The notes under the pieces: model-generated
The model's input: the letters and a program-made list of their open reading frames with translations, nothing else
What the model was told of the DNA's origin: nothing
The model's database searches: none
Position numbers and translations under genes: made by a program
Source of the DNA: Gemmatimonadota bacterium
Lineage (GTDB): Bacteria; Latescibacterota; UBA2968; UBA8231
Reading direction: 5' to 3'
DNA: 64,000 bases
Assembly: GCA_009840005.1 (NCBI GenBank)
Contig: VXOR01000034.1
Span: 1 to 64,000 of the forward strand
Shown here: positions 18,643-27,364 of the stretch, piece after piece
How positions within the stretch are numbered: the stretch's first letter is position 1
Layout of the letters: every line of letters begins with the position of its first letter

Positions 18643-21426
18643 TTGCAAGTGTTTAGACTATGGGGGTTAGTTGGTTTGGCTGCTCTGATGCTGGCGGCTG
18701 GCATGGCTGAGGCCCAAGATTACGGCAACCGCTTGGGTCGCCAGCGCGGCGGGGCGGTCAGCTTTGAGCCGCGCGGCCCCGGGGTCTTGTTTGGTGCGCT
18801 CGATCCAGCCATCAAGAAATGGTACATTCCCCAAGAGCTTTTCAATGAATACGGCTGGCGGCAGTGGGAGTACTCCAACTACGCTAGGGATGAGTTTCGG
18901 CGCTACGTCAACATCCACCGCGAAGGCGATTACTTCTACGACTTCTACGGCAACTTCATCGGCCGCGGTTGGCTGATCTACGACTGGAGCCAGAACCAGC
19001 CCGGGCAGCTCGGCAGCAGCATCTTTCAGAACGCCCGCTTCGACTCTTGGTTCAATGGGGTCACCATTGGCGGCGACTCGCAGAGCCAGTACTACTATTC
19101 CATTACGGTCGGCAATCTGCTGCGCACGACCCTCACGCCAATGACCTTTTCTAGGCCTCGTTACAATGGCGTTCAGATCGACTTCATGGCCGACAAATAC
19201 GCCGGCACGATCCTCGCCTCGCGGATCAGCGACCCGATCTTGGGCGCGACCCAAGAGCCGGAAACCCGCACCAATACCACTACCATGTTCGGCGGGCGCG
19301 GCACGGTCCAGGTCGGCGATTTCATCGAGGTCGGCGCGACCCTAGTCGATGCCCGCAATACGAATACCACGCTCGACCTGTTCAGCGGCGACTTGATCGC
19401 CGGCAGCCTCACTTCCGGCCAGAGCAGCACCCCGCTGACGGCCATTGCGATCATTCTCAGCGACGACACGCCCGAGGATGGCGAGGGCGGAGCGGCTTTG
19501 TTCCGCGACAAGGTGCGTATCATCAGCCGCGACTTCGAGACGAACAAAGAACAGGTTTTCGAGGCGGCGGAGGTCGTCCGCGCTGGCGCGGAGTGGCCGA
19601 TTAAATTCGGCGGTTTTGAGCGCCAGGGGTACACGGCCGCCGATGGTCACGAGCGCATCGTGCTCAACTACGACTTCAACGATCCGGCTTATATCGGCCC
19701 AGACCCCACCTCGATCGTGGCCGTGGAATTTGAATACGTCTTGGGCAATGACTTCAAGGTGCAGATGTGGTCCGACCGGCAGACAGGCCGCCGCGCCATG
19801 CCTTCCGCGCCCCTGAGTGCGGAAACCATCGACGCCACCGAGCCAGCGCTGATTACCCTGCGGCGAGCCGAAGGCAACGTGAAGGACATTTCCAATCTCC
19901 AGCTCGTCAAATTTGACTACGGTCTGCCGACGGGCAACCTGGTCGGTGGATTTACAGTGGAGGGCAAAGGGCTGTGGGGGTTTGACTTCTACGGAGAGTG
20001 GGACCGCAACAAGCGCTACTATCAGTATCCCAACGCCGCGCTGTTTACGGCTGGCAAAAATCACAAAATTTCCACCGAACAGTCCGACGCTTGGTTTTTT
20101 AACCTCTCCCGTCAGTTCTATCCGTGGTTCTTCTTCGGCGAGGTCTATGCGATGGACGATGCGTATTCGACCACGGCTTTTTTGGTCGATGCCAACGGCG
20201 ACATCCAATACGACAATTCCCAGCGCAACTTCTACGAGTTTGTCGAGGACAACGACGACCAAGACCAATTTCCCGACTGGATCCGCGCGGGTTCGGCCAA
20301 CGACCGGCTCATCTTTCCCGGGTGGGACGAGAACAACGACTTTATCTCGGATTTCAACCAAAACGACAACGGCACGGTCAACAACCTCATTCCCGACTAC
20401 GAAGAGCCTTTTTTGCGCTATGCGGTTGATCGTCCCGAATACCTCTTTGGCATCGACCTAAACAACAACGATTGGATCGACCGCTTCGAAGACGACGATT
20501 TGCCGGATTACCCCTATAAGACCGACCGGCAGGGCTACAATGTGTTCGCCGGTGCCGAGCTCGTGCCAGGGGCACGGTTGACTCTGGGGCAGGCGGACGA
20601 ACAGATGATTTCGGCCGATCGTTCCAGTCGCGTCCAATACGCGCTCTTTACCTTTGACCGCGACGTGCCGGGCGTGGGGCGCTTGCGGGTTTTTGACGCG
20701 CTGAAAAAGGTCGCCGACACCATTCCAGACGACCGGCGTGAACCCACGCCTTTTGTCGATGCTCCGCCGATCCAACCCCTCGTTCCCGACATTCTACCGG
20801 CTCAAGACACTTGGGTCAATGCGCTGTGGCTCGGGTTCGACTACGCAGGCATCGATCGGCTCAACATCATCAACAAGTTCAAGTACGAATTCTATCGCCA
20901 AAACCAAGACGATCCACGTGATATAGATGGACGCCGCCTGCGGACCAACACAAGTTTCTTCGGCCTGATCAACAAATTCGACTATACCTACGACTTAGGC
21001 CGCTTCAGCCTCCAGCCCAAATTCAAGAGCGAATACTTGCGGCGGACGCCGTTTTTGGTGCAAGAGGATGAGCGCAAGGAGTGGACCGGCAGCTTTATGC
21101 TGCTGGCCCGACTGCCGGTGCTGAAGCACACTGTGCTGATGGGGGGGGTAGAGCAACTGCTGCTGAGGGATTTGATGCGCGACGAAGACTCTATGGTCTC
21201 CAGCGGCATCACCACGGAAACGGGCGACTTGAGCAGCGTAAACGTGGCGGTGCAGCTATCCAATTCCTCGGACTACATGGGATATCGCCTGACGACCCAG
21301 CTCGGCCTGCGCTACGGTCGCACCCAGACCGAGTTGGTGCTAGAGAACGACAGCGGCTTTGCCAAGGGCAGCGAGAGCAGCAATTCGACGACTAGCTTCA
21401 TTACCGTGTACGCCGGGATTCAGTAA
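18643..21426 (+). CDS. Large outer-membrane-like surface protein, copy A
   Basis: A 927-residue protein. TTG at 18643 is chosen because AGGGAGAG lies just upstream at the right distance and gives an ideal signal peptide (LVGLAALMLAAGMAEAQ); a nearby ATG at 18638 is out of frame and stops quickly. The mature protein is rich in Tyr, Phe, Asp and Arg with alternating beta-strand patterns. It contains a fully acidic stretch with an EF-hand-like loop DLNNNDWIDRFEDDD (residues about 605-620). It ends in the beta-strand FITVYAGIQ, consistent with a barrel. It is clearly paralogous to the next gene (YGNRLGR after the signal, then GALDP, IYDW). It overlaps that gene by one base (TAATG). I do not recognise a named family. 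Confidence 0.8.
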   Translation: MQVFRLWGLVGLAALMLAAGMAEAQDYGNRLGRQRGGAVSFEPRGPGVLFGALDPAIKKWYIPQELFNEYGWRQWEYSNYARDEFRRYVNIHREGDYFYDFYGNFIGRGWLIYDWSQNQPGQLGSSIFQNARFDSWFNGVTIGGDSQSQYYYSITVGNLLRTTLTPMTFSRPRYNGVQIDFMADKYAGTILASRISDPILGATQEPETRTNTTTMFGGRGTVQVGDFIEVGATLVDARNTNTTLDLFSGDLIAGSLTSGQSSTPLTAIAIILSDDTPEDGEGGAALFRDKVRIISRDFETNKEQVFEAAEVVRAGAEWPIKFGGFERQGYTAADGHERIVLNYDFNDPAYIGPDPTSIVAVEFEYVLGNDFKVQMWSDRQTGRRAMPSAPLSAETIDATEPALITLRRAEGNVKDISNLQLVKFDYGLPTGNLVGGFTVEGKGLWGFDFYGEWDRNKRYYQYPNAALFTAGKNHKISTEQSDAWFFNLSRQFYPWFFFGEVYAMDDAYSTTAFLVDANGDIQYDNSQRNFYEFVEDNDDQDQFPDWIRAGSANDRLIFPGWDENNDFISDFNQNDNGTVNNLIPDYEEPFLRYAVDRPEYLFGIDLNNNDWIDRFEDDDLPDYPYKTDRQGYNVFAGAELVPGARLTLGQADEQMISADRSSRVQYALFTFDRDVPGVGRLRVFDALKKVADTIPDDRREPTPFVDAPPIQPLVPDILPAQDTWVNALWLGFDYAGIDRLNIINKFKYEFYRQNQDDPRDIDGRRLRTNTSFFGLINKFDYTYDLGRFSLQPKFKSEYLRRTPFLVQEDERKEWTGSFMLLARLPVLKHTVLMGGVEQLLLRDLMRDEDSMVSSGITTETGDLSSVNVAVQLSNSSDYMGYRLTTQLGLRYGRTQTELVLENDSGFAKGSESSNSTTSFITVYAGIQ

Positions 21427-24377
21427 TGGGCGCGCTGCGAGTTAAATGCGCGTTGCTCTTGGGCGCGGTGGTTCTGTGCGCCCTTGAGGTCGGTGCCCAG
21501 ATAGACTACGGCAATCGCCTCGGCCGCCGGGTTGACGAGCGCCGCGTGTTCTCGGCCGCGGGCCGGTCGGTGCTGATCGGCGCGCTGGATCCCACCATTC
21601 AGCGCTGGTACTTGCCGCAGGAGTTGTTCACCGAGTACGGCCGCCGTCAGTGGCAGTACACCAACTATGCGCGGGAGCCTTTTCTCCGCTACGTGTCGCG
21701 CAGCCAAGAGGGTTTCTACTTTTACGATCCCTACGGCGATTTGATTACCCGCGGCTGGCTCATCTACGATTGGCGGCAGACCCAGCCGCTGACTAGTGCC
21801 AGCAATCAGGTCACCAAGCGCGGCGAGTACCTAAGCTGGTTCAACCGCCTCATCATCTCCTCGGATATCAGCGGCGACTACAGCTATTCGATCGTGGTCG
21901 GGGACGAGCTTTTTACGACGTTGACGCCCCTGACTTTCCGCAAGACGGGGTTCAATGGGGTGGTGACTAGTTTGTCCAGTCAGCGCTTGCGAGCGACCGG
22001 GTTGTTTTCGCGGATCTCGTCGCCGATCATCGACATTAGCGCGGATTTTCCGACCCGGCAGCTAGAAAACGCGACCAACCTATCCGCGCTGCGCCTTGAG
22101 GCCGATATCGGCGATCACCTAACTCTGGGCACGACCTTTGTCAATTCCCACAGCAACAACGGGGCCTTAGAGAGCTTTCAGGAAAGTCCCTTTACGGGTT
22201 TGCTGACTTCCGGCCAGTTAGATCGGCGGCTCGAATTGCTGGTGGTGCGGCTGTCCGACGATTCGCCCGAAGACGGCGAGGGAGGGGCTGTGCTCTTCAG
22301 CGACGACGTGGAAATCACGACGACCTTAATGCGCGAGGTGGCCGCGGGTGACAGCGTGACTTTAGTCCCTCGGGATACGGTCATCACCGGCAGCAGCATT
22401 GGCTACCGACCATTGCGCGAAGGGGGCAAGGTGCGCGATGGATTCCTCACGGCTGACGGATCCGAGCGCATAACGCTCAAATATCCGCTGGCGGTCGAAG
22501 ATGGGGAAGACGAAGCCGGGACTTTGCGCCTGCTATTGCAGCAGAGCTTGGGGCTGAGTTTGGCCGAGGCCGAGGACGCGGTGACCGCGATCAAGAAGGT
22601 GCGCTTCCGGCTCATTCTGGCCAACGACTATCGAGTGGAGATAGCGTCCGACCGGCAGACCAATCCGGTGGATCAGCCGCAATTTCTACAGGTCGTGCGA
22701 GCAGCGGGCAACATCAAGAACCGCCTCAACCAACAAGAGGTGGCCTTTGACTACGGGCTGCCCACTGCGGGCCAGATATACGGCGTTACCGCTGAGATGC
22801 GCGATTGGTACGGGTTCGATTTCTACGGAGAGTTCAACGTTAGCACCCGCTATCGCAAGTACCCCACGACGACCCTAAAGAAGCACGAGGCTATTGCCGG
22901 CATTGTCGGAGACCAGCACGATGTGGCTTACATGGTCAACTTGGCGCGGGATATCGGCGCTTGGCACTTTTTTCTCGAAGGCTTCGGCATGGACGACGGA
23001 TACAGCACCAACGTGCGGCCAGTGGACGGTCGCGGCTTGGTTGACTACTCGCCCGAAGCCATCATCCAGTCCTATGACTTTGTCGATGACAACGATGACA
23101 ACGACCGGCATCCAGATCAGTTGCGCCGCTTTCAGGGCAGTCTGATTCCCATTCCGGGGCAGTATTTCCGGGTCCGGGCCAATGGCGTGGCCGATCCAGC
23201 GGTTTTTCCCGGCTACGATGAAAACGGGGACTTCCTTTCCGATTTCAACCAAAACAGCAACGGTGAGCGGCAAAACTTCTTCCCGGACTACGACGAGCCT
23301 TTTCTGCGCTACGAGGTTGACCGGCCCGAGTTTCTCTTTGGCATTGATTTGAACAACAATGGCTGGGTTGATCGCTTTGAAAACGACAACGAGCCAGACT
23401 ATCCCTACAAGAAAGACCACTGGGGATACAATTTTTACACCAGCGTCCAAGTCAATCCCGAAATCCGACTCACGGCCGGCCGCCTGCGCCAAGCCATGCA
23501 CCAAGCCGCGCGCGACAACGATACCTTCTACGGGATCTTTACCTTTACCAAGAGTTTCCCCACGCTGGGTCGCTGGCGGCTCTTCGACATGGTGCGGAGA
23601 GCCGAAGACAATATCGAAGATCACCTCGTGCAGTGGATCGTGCCCAGAGCGGAGTTCGGCCAATCCAGCGAGACAACGGGCAGCAATGTGCCCGTGCCCG
23701 ACCTGCTGGCCGCCGAGAATACGTGGATCAACACGCTTTACTCGGACTGGGAGTACGACAGTCCTAGGGGTTGGAGCACCCGCCACCGATTCAAGATGGA
23801 CGTGTGGAAGCAGCGGGAAGCCGAGGTGATAGTGGCCCGAGACGACGAGGGTCGCGTGCTCTTGGACGACGAGGGCGCGCCGCTGGCGGCCTTCGATCCC
23901 TTGGGCCCCGAGGGCCGCAATGGCCGCGAGTCGTCCAGTTTTGTCGGGTTGATAGACAAGATCTCCTATGCGTTCTCGTGGAAGTCGATTTCCATTTCCC
24001 CGCGCATCAAGGGGGAATTTATGCGCCGAGTGCCCTTCAGCCGTAGCGCGCCAGAGGAGCGCAGTTACGACGTGCTCTACATGGTGCTGGCAAATTTCCC
24101 GATTCTCCACCGCTCTTATGTGCAGCTAGGGGTTGAAGGGCACCATTTCTACGACCTTGAAGGCGACGAGGGACAACTAGCGGTCGGAGAGTGGACCGGC
24201 GACTTTCGCGGCACGGTCTTGGCCTGTCAACTGACGAGTACTCGCGCCTATTCCGGATACGAGTTGACCACTCAGATAGGTGTGCGCTTTGATCGTCGCT
24301 CGTTGGAGATCAAAGACGGGGATGGAGAGCGGAAGACTTCGGGCCTAGTGTTCCTTTCGGTATTTGCCGGATTGTAG
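21426..24377 (+). CDS. Large outer-membrane-like surface protein, copy B
   Basis: A 983-residue paralog of the preceding gene, sharing the post-signal DYGNRLGR motif, WYLPQELFTEYGRRQW and GWLIYDWRQ. It has an acidic calcium-loop-like segment with DLNNNGWVDRFENDN. The signal peptide is VKCALLLGAVVLCALEVGAQ. The ATG overlaps the upstream TAA. It ends LVFLSVFAGL, a hydrophobic C-terminal strand as in barrels. Extra sequence relative to copy A lies around residues 305-400 and 800-840. Probably an outer-membrane partner for the FlgD-Ig proteins around it; this is context-based inference only. Confidence 0.78.
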   Translation: MGALRVKCALLLGAVVLCALEVGAQIDYGNRLGRRVDERRVFSAAGRSVLIGALDPTIQRWYLPQELFTEYGRRQWQYTNYAREPFLRYVSRSQEGFYFYDPYGDLITRGWLIYDWRQTQPLTSASNQVTKRGEYLSWFNRLIISSDISGDYSYSIVVGDELFTTLTPLTFRKTGFNGVVTSLSSQRLRATGLFSRISSPIIDISADFPTRQLENATNLSALRLEADIGDHLTLGTTFVNSHSNNGALESFQESPFTGLLTSGQLDRRLELLVVRLSDDSPEDGEGGAVLFSDDVEITTTLMREVAAGDSVTLVPRDTVITGSSIGYRPLREGGKVRDGFLTADGSERITLKYPLAVEDGEDEAGTLRLLLQQSLGLSLAEAEDAVTAIKKVRFRLILANDYRVEIASDRQTNPVDQPQFLQVVRAAGNIKNRLNQQEVAFDYGLPTAGQIYGVTAEMRDWYGFDFYGEFNVSTRYRKYPTTTLKKHEAIAGIVGDQHDVAYMVNLARDIGAWHFFLEGFGMDDGYSTNVRPVDGRGLVDYSPEAIIQSYDFVDDNDDNDRHPDQLRRFQGSLIPIPGQYFRVRANGVADPAVFPGYDENGDFLSDFNQNSNGERQNFFPDYDEPFLRYEVDRPEFLFGIDLNNNGWVDRFENDNEPDYPYKKDHWGYNFYTSVQVNPEIRLTAGRLRQAMHQAARDNDTFYGIFTFTKSFPTLGRWRLFDMVRRAEDNIEDHLVQWIVPRAEFGQSSETTGSNVPVPDLLAAENTWINTLYSDWEYDSPRGWSTRHRFKMDVWKQREAEVIVARDDEGRVLLDDEGAPLAAFDPLGPEGRNGRESSSFVGLIDKISYAFSWKSISISPRIKGEFMRRVPFSRSAPEERSYDVLYMVLANFPILHRSYVQLGVEGHHFYDLEGDEGQLAVGEWTGDFRGTVLACQLTSTRAYSGYELTTQIGVRFDRRSLEIKDGDGERKTSGLVFLSVFAGL

Positions 24378-24389
24378 GGGCGGGGAGCG

Positions 24390-26144
24390 ATGACGACTGC
24401 CGCGCCACAGGGCTGGATCATCAGCCGCCAATGGGATTTCTTATTTTTCATTGGCACCCCGCTGCTTTCTCTCGCAGTGCTGCTGTTCGCCGCCAATTAC
24501 TTCACCTCTGCTGACATTGCCCTCTTTGTGCTGGCCTTTTTCGCGGTGGGGCACCACCTGCCTGGGCTAATGCGCGCCTATGGCGAGCGGGAGCTGTTTG
24601 GCCGCTACAAGGCCCGCTTCATCGTCGCTCCGCTAGTGATCGCCTCCTTCGTCAGTTGGAGCGTGTTCAATGGCCACCTCGGGTTTTTCATTTTCTTGGC
24701 CTTGTGGGACATGTGGCACTTCTTCATGCAGCACTACGGCTTCATGCGGATCTACGAGTTCAAGCGACGCCGGCCCTCGCAGTTGAGTGCGCGGCTAGAC
24801 TGGTGGCTGACGGCCGTCTGGTTCGGATACGTGATAGCGGCCAGCCCCCACTATTTAATCAACTTTTTGGAGCGCTGCCACCGCTATGGCTTTGGGTTCT
24901 ATACTTGGATCAAGCCCGAATACATCTTCTCGCTGCGGGACGCCATCTTGTACTTGGCGCTGGCCTTGTCGGTGGTCTACGTCGGTAACATGCTCGTCGA
25001 AAGGCGACGCGGCGCACCCATCGTCTGGCCCAAGCTGGCGATTTCGGCCACTACGTTCGCCACGGTCTATTACGCTTACATCATTCTCGAAGACGTCATC
25101 TTGGGCTACGCGATCACCGCGCTGGCACACGACATTCAGTACTTTGCCATTGTGTGGATTTACAATCACGGGGTGCTTAAGCGCTCGCGCGACTTGGGGC
25201 GGTCCTTCTTCCGATTTCTATTTGCCGATGGGCGCTTGCGGATCGTTTTGTTCTACCTGTTGCTGATATTGGCGTACGGTGGCATAGAAGCCCTCGCGCG
25301 AGCGACCCAGAATTTCTTGGTCTACGATATAGTCAAGGTGCTCATCGCCACCTCGGCCTTTATGCACTACTACTACGATGGGTTCATGTGGAAGGTCCGC
25401 AAGAAAGAGATCCGGCAGAACTTGGTAGACGAGGAGTCCGCAGAGGAGCCGAGCGAGGAAGCTCTGCCGCGCCGCGGCTGGAACGCGCTGGTTACGTGGT
25501 GGCAGAGTGTGCGGGCGCAGTGGACGGCCCTCTCCTATGGGCTCGAGACTGGCAAGCAGGTACTGTACTTCGGGATGCCCATCCTCTTCTTGGCTTGGAC
25601 CGACGCCCAGTATGCGCTGTCGGACGTAAATGCCAAGGAGTACTTGTCTCGGCTGGCACCGAGCGTGGCCAAAGCCCACGACGACTTGGGGGTGGCCTAT
25701 AGCCAGCAGGGGGATTTCGACCGCGGCATCGTTGCCCACCAACAGGCCATTGCCGCGGATTCTACCTATGCCCAAGCCTATACGCACTTGGGGATCGCCC
25801 ATTCACGCAAAGGCGATATGAAGGCTGCCATAGGTCTGCACCAACAGGCCATCGCCCTAGATCCCGAGTTAGCGCAGGCCCATTTCAATCTGGGGGTGGA
25901 GTACGCAAAAATGGAGCGGCTCGGGGAGGCGATTGGCGCGTTTGAGCGCGCGGTGGCCTTAGACTCGGACTACGGCCGCGCCCACTTGACCCTCGCCCAG
26001 ACGTACCAAAAGATGGGCAATCAGCCTCTTGCAAAAAGGCACTGGAACCGGGCGCGCGAATTGCAGGCTGCGGCGCAGCGGAAGGATTTGAGTCTCAGTG
26101 CCATGCCTTGGGCCACCGGGACGCCGCTCAAAGGCGACTCATAA
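24390..26144 (+). CDS. Polytopic His-rich membrane protein with C-terminal TPR domain
   Basis: A 584-residue protein. Residues 14-400 hold about nine hydrophobic segments with histidines at membrane edges: HH (55-56), WHFFMQHYG (109-117; H110, H115), HDIQ..(247) with YNHG (260), and MHYYYDG (326). This spacing resembles membrane metal- or haem-dependent enzymes, but I cannot assign a family. Residues about 427-560 are four TPR repeats (AHDDLGVAYSQQGD, AYTHLGIAHSRKGD and so on). It follows the outer-membrane-like gene by 12 bp, so it is probably the last gene of that operon; a terminator candidate follows at 26208. It could be a membrane oxygenase or desaturase-like enzyme with a protein-docking tail. 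Confidence 0.75.
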   Translation: MTTAAPQGWIISRQWDFLFFIGTPLLSLAVLLFAANYFTSADIALFVLAFFAVGHHLPGLMRAYGERELFGRYKARFIVAPLVIASFVSWSVFNGHLGFFIFLALWDMWHFFMQHYGFMRIYEFKRRRPSQLSARLDWWLTAVWFGYVIAASPHYLINFLERCHRYGFGFYTWIKPEYIFSLRDAILYLALALSVVYVGNMLVERRRGAPIVWPKLAISATTFATVYYAYIILEDVILGYAITALAHDIQYFAIVWIYNHGVLKRSRDLGRSFFRFLFADGRLRIVLFYLLLILAYGGIEALARATQNFLVYDIVKVLIATSAFMHYYYDGFMWKVRKKEIRQNLVDEESAEEPSEEALPRRGWNALVTWWQSVRAQWTALSYGLETGKQVLYFGMPILFLAWTDAQYALSDVNAKEYLSRLAPSVAKAHDDLGVAYSQQGDFDRGIVAHQQAIAADSTYAQAYTHLGIAHSRKGDMKAAIGLHQQAIALDPELAQAHFNLGVEYAKMERLGEAIGAFERAVALDSDYGRAHLTLAQTYQKMGNQPLAKRHWNRARELQAAAQRKDLSLSAMPWATGTPLKGDS

Positions 26145-26207
26145 GACGAACGAGAAAACGCTTGACAAAAGAGGCGATTCATTATTGTTTAGACGCTTTC
26201 ACGTCAT

Positions 26208-26233
26208 GCCCCTTATTTAAATGGGGCGTTTTT
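26208..26233 (+). terminator. Rho-independent terminator after the TPR/membrane gene
   Basis: GCCCC (26208-26212) and GGGGC (26223-26227) form a stem around a 10-base AT loop, followed by a run of six T. It lies 63 bp after the stop at 26144 and 60-80 bp before the next start. A TTGACA at 26162 sits upstream of it, so an attenuator role is an alternative. Confidence 0.65.
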
Positions 26234-26256
26234 TATCACTCATTCAACCAACACAG

Positions 26257-26298
26257 GGGGTTGTAGCATGAGCAAGAGGGGTTGTAGCATGAGCAAGA
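26257..26298 (+). repeat. 21-bp tandem duplication spanning ribosome-binding region and start codon
   Basis: Two exact head-to-tail copies of a 21-bp unit (26257-26277 and 26278-26298) each contain GGGGTTGTAGCATGAGCAAG. The duplication places two ATGs, 26268 and 26289, in the same frame seven codons apart. Confidence 0.95.
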
Positions 26299-27251
26299 AG
26301 ATTGCGGTGTTGGCTGCTGTTATGGGCTTGGTGAGTTCGTCCGCCTTCGCCCATATTCCCGAAGGGACTGTATATGGTGCCTTCCAGTGGCCGACCGATA
26401 AGCTGCCCGTCCTTGACGGCGACATTTCTGAGTGGGATGTCCTGCCAGCCGAAGTGTGGATTGACAGCGATAATCCCGACATCATCGTCGGCGAAGGCGA
26501 CGTCGGGCGCGAAAAGGACCGATCCAATTTGTTCTTTCGTTTTGCCATGGGCTGGAACGACGAGTTGGATCGCATCTACTATGTCTTCGACCGCTTTGAT
26601 GACGTTTGGGATCGCGATGCCGGCGGCATTGGCTGCTGCGGCCAAGACGACTCGATTGAGATCGGTCTGGACTCCGACCACTCCGGTGGCTGGTTCCACG
26701 CTGGCGGCGCTGGCATTTCTGGCGACTTGAGCGAAGAAGAGGTAAAGCTCTACAACGGCGGTCAGACCCAGACCTCGCATTACCGCTGGCCGGCCATCAC
26801 GTCTGGCAGTGATCCCAATGGCTGGAGTTGGTTTTGGATGTCCAGCTCAACTTGGCACGGCGACGAGCCTTACCAGTGCTGCGCGGACTCCTTCAATCTC
26901 GACGGCGTCCATGGTGCTGAGGCCAATTTCCAAGCCGAGTGGTACACCATTGGCTGGGACGATTTCAACTGGCAGGGTGCCGACCTGAGCACCCAGCACG
27001 ACTTCGTAGAGTTGGACATTGTCGGTGCTGGTTTACAGATCGTCGATAACGACAACGGTCCGGAAGATGCCGAAGACAGAAACCCGTGGACGGCCAAGTG
27101 GACGTTGGGTGGCCAGTCCGATATCTTTGGCAACGCCGGTTCGTTTTCCGACTTCGTGTTGCTACCTCTCGACGAAGCAGCTCTCGCTAATCTCCCGACC
27201 TCGGTCGAGAACGATAGCTGGGGCCATATCAAGGCTTCCGTCGCTAGGTAA
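26289..27251 (+). CDS. Secreted CBM9/DOMON-like protein
   Basis: Start 26289 gives a textbook signal peptide (MSKKIAVLAAVMGLVSSSAFA) and a mature protein of about 300 residues; ATG 26268 is the duplicated copy of the same start and would add MSKRGCS. The mature part opens with PVLDGDISEWDVLP, the usual beginning of CBM9-like/DOMON sugar- or haem-binding beta sandwiches. It continues with many Trp, Asp and Gly residues and two adjacent Cys pairs (IGCCGQD, YQCCAD) that may form disulfides. It stands alone between two terminators (26208 and 27285), so it has its own transcript. Its codon choice looks more AT-tolerant than its neighbours. Extracellular ligand binding is inferred; the ligand is unknown. 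Confidence 0.78.
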   Translation: MSKKIAVLAAVMGLVSSSAFAHIPEGTVYGAFQWPTDKLPVLDGDISEWDVLPAEVWIDSDNPDIIVGEGDVGREKDRSNLFFRFAMGWNDELDRIYYVFDRFDDVWDRDAGGIGCCGQDDSIEIGLDSDHSGGWFHAGGAGISGDLSEEEVKLYNGGQTQTSHYRWPAITSGSDPNGWSWFWMSSSTWHGDEPYQCCADSFNLDGVHGAEANFQAEWYTIGWDDFNWQGADLSTQHDFVELDIVGAGLQIVDNDNGPEDAEDRNPWTAKWTLGGQSDIFGNAGSFSDFVLLPLDEAALANLPTSVENDSWGHIKASVAR

Positions 27252-27284
27252 CTCACCCGCCTAAAGCAGCAAACATCCGTAGTG

Positions 27285-27322
27285 GGACGGGTAGGTCTTC
27301 ATTGATCTACCCGTCCTTTTTT
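27285..27322 (+). terminator. Strong Rho-independent terminator
   Basis: GGACGGGTAG (27285-27294) pairs perfectly with CTACCCGTCC (27307-27316) around a 12-base loop and is followed by six T. It ends the CBM9/DOMON-like transcript. Confidence 0.92.
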
Positions 27323-27364
27323 GTCATATTTTTTGCATTTCCTCAGTCAAGTCACAAGGCTGTT

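Noticed and set aside
19342..20361. 339-codon minus-strand open frame, and a similar 411-codon one at 22875-24110
   Set aside because: They lie entirely within the coding strands of the two outer-membrane-like genes, show no domain or ribosome-binding site, and have the composition expected of antisense frames in GC-rich DNA.
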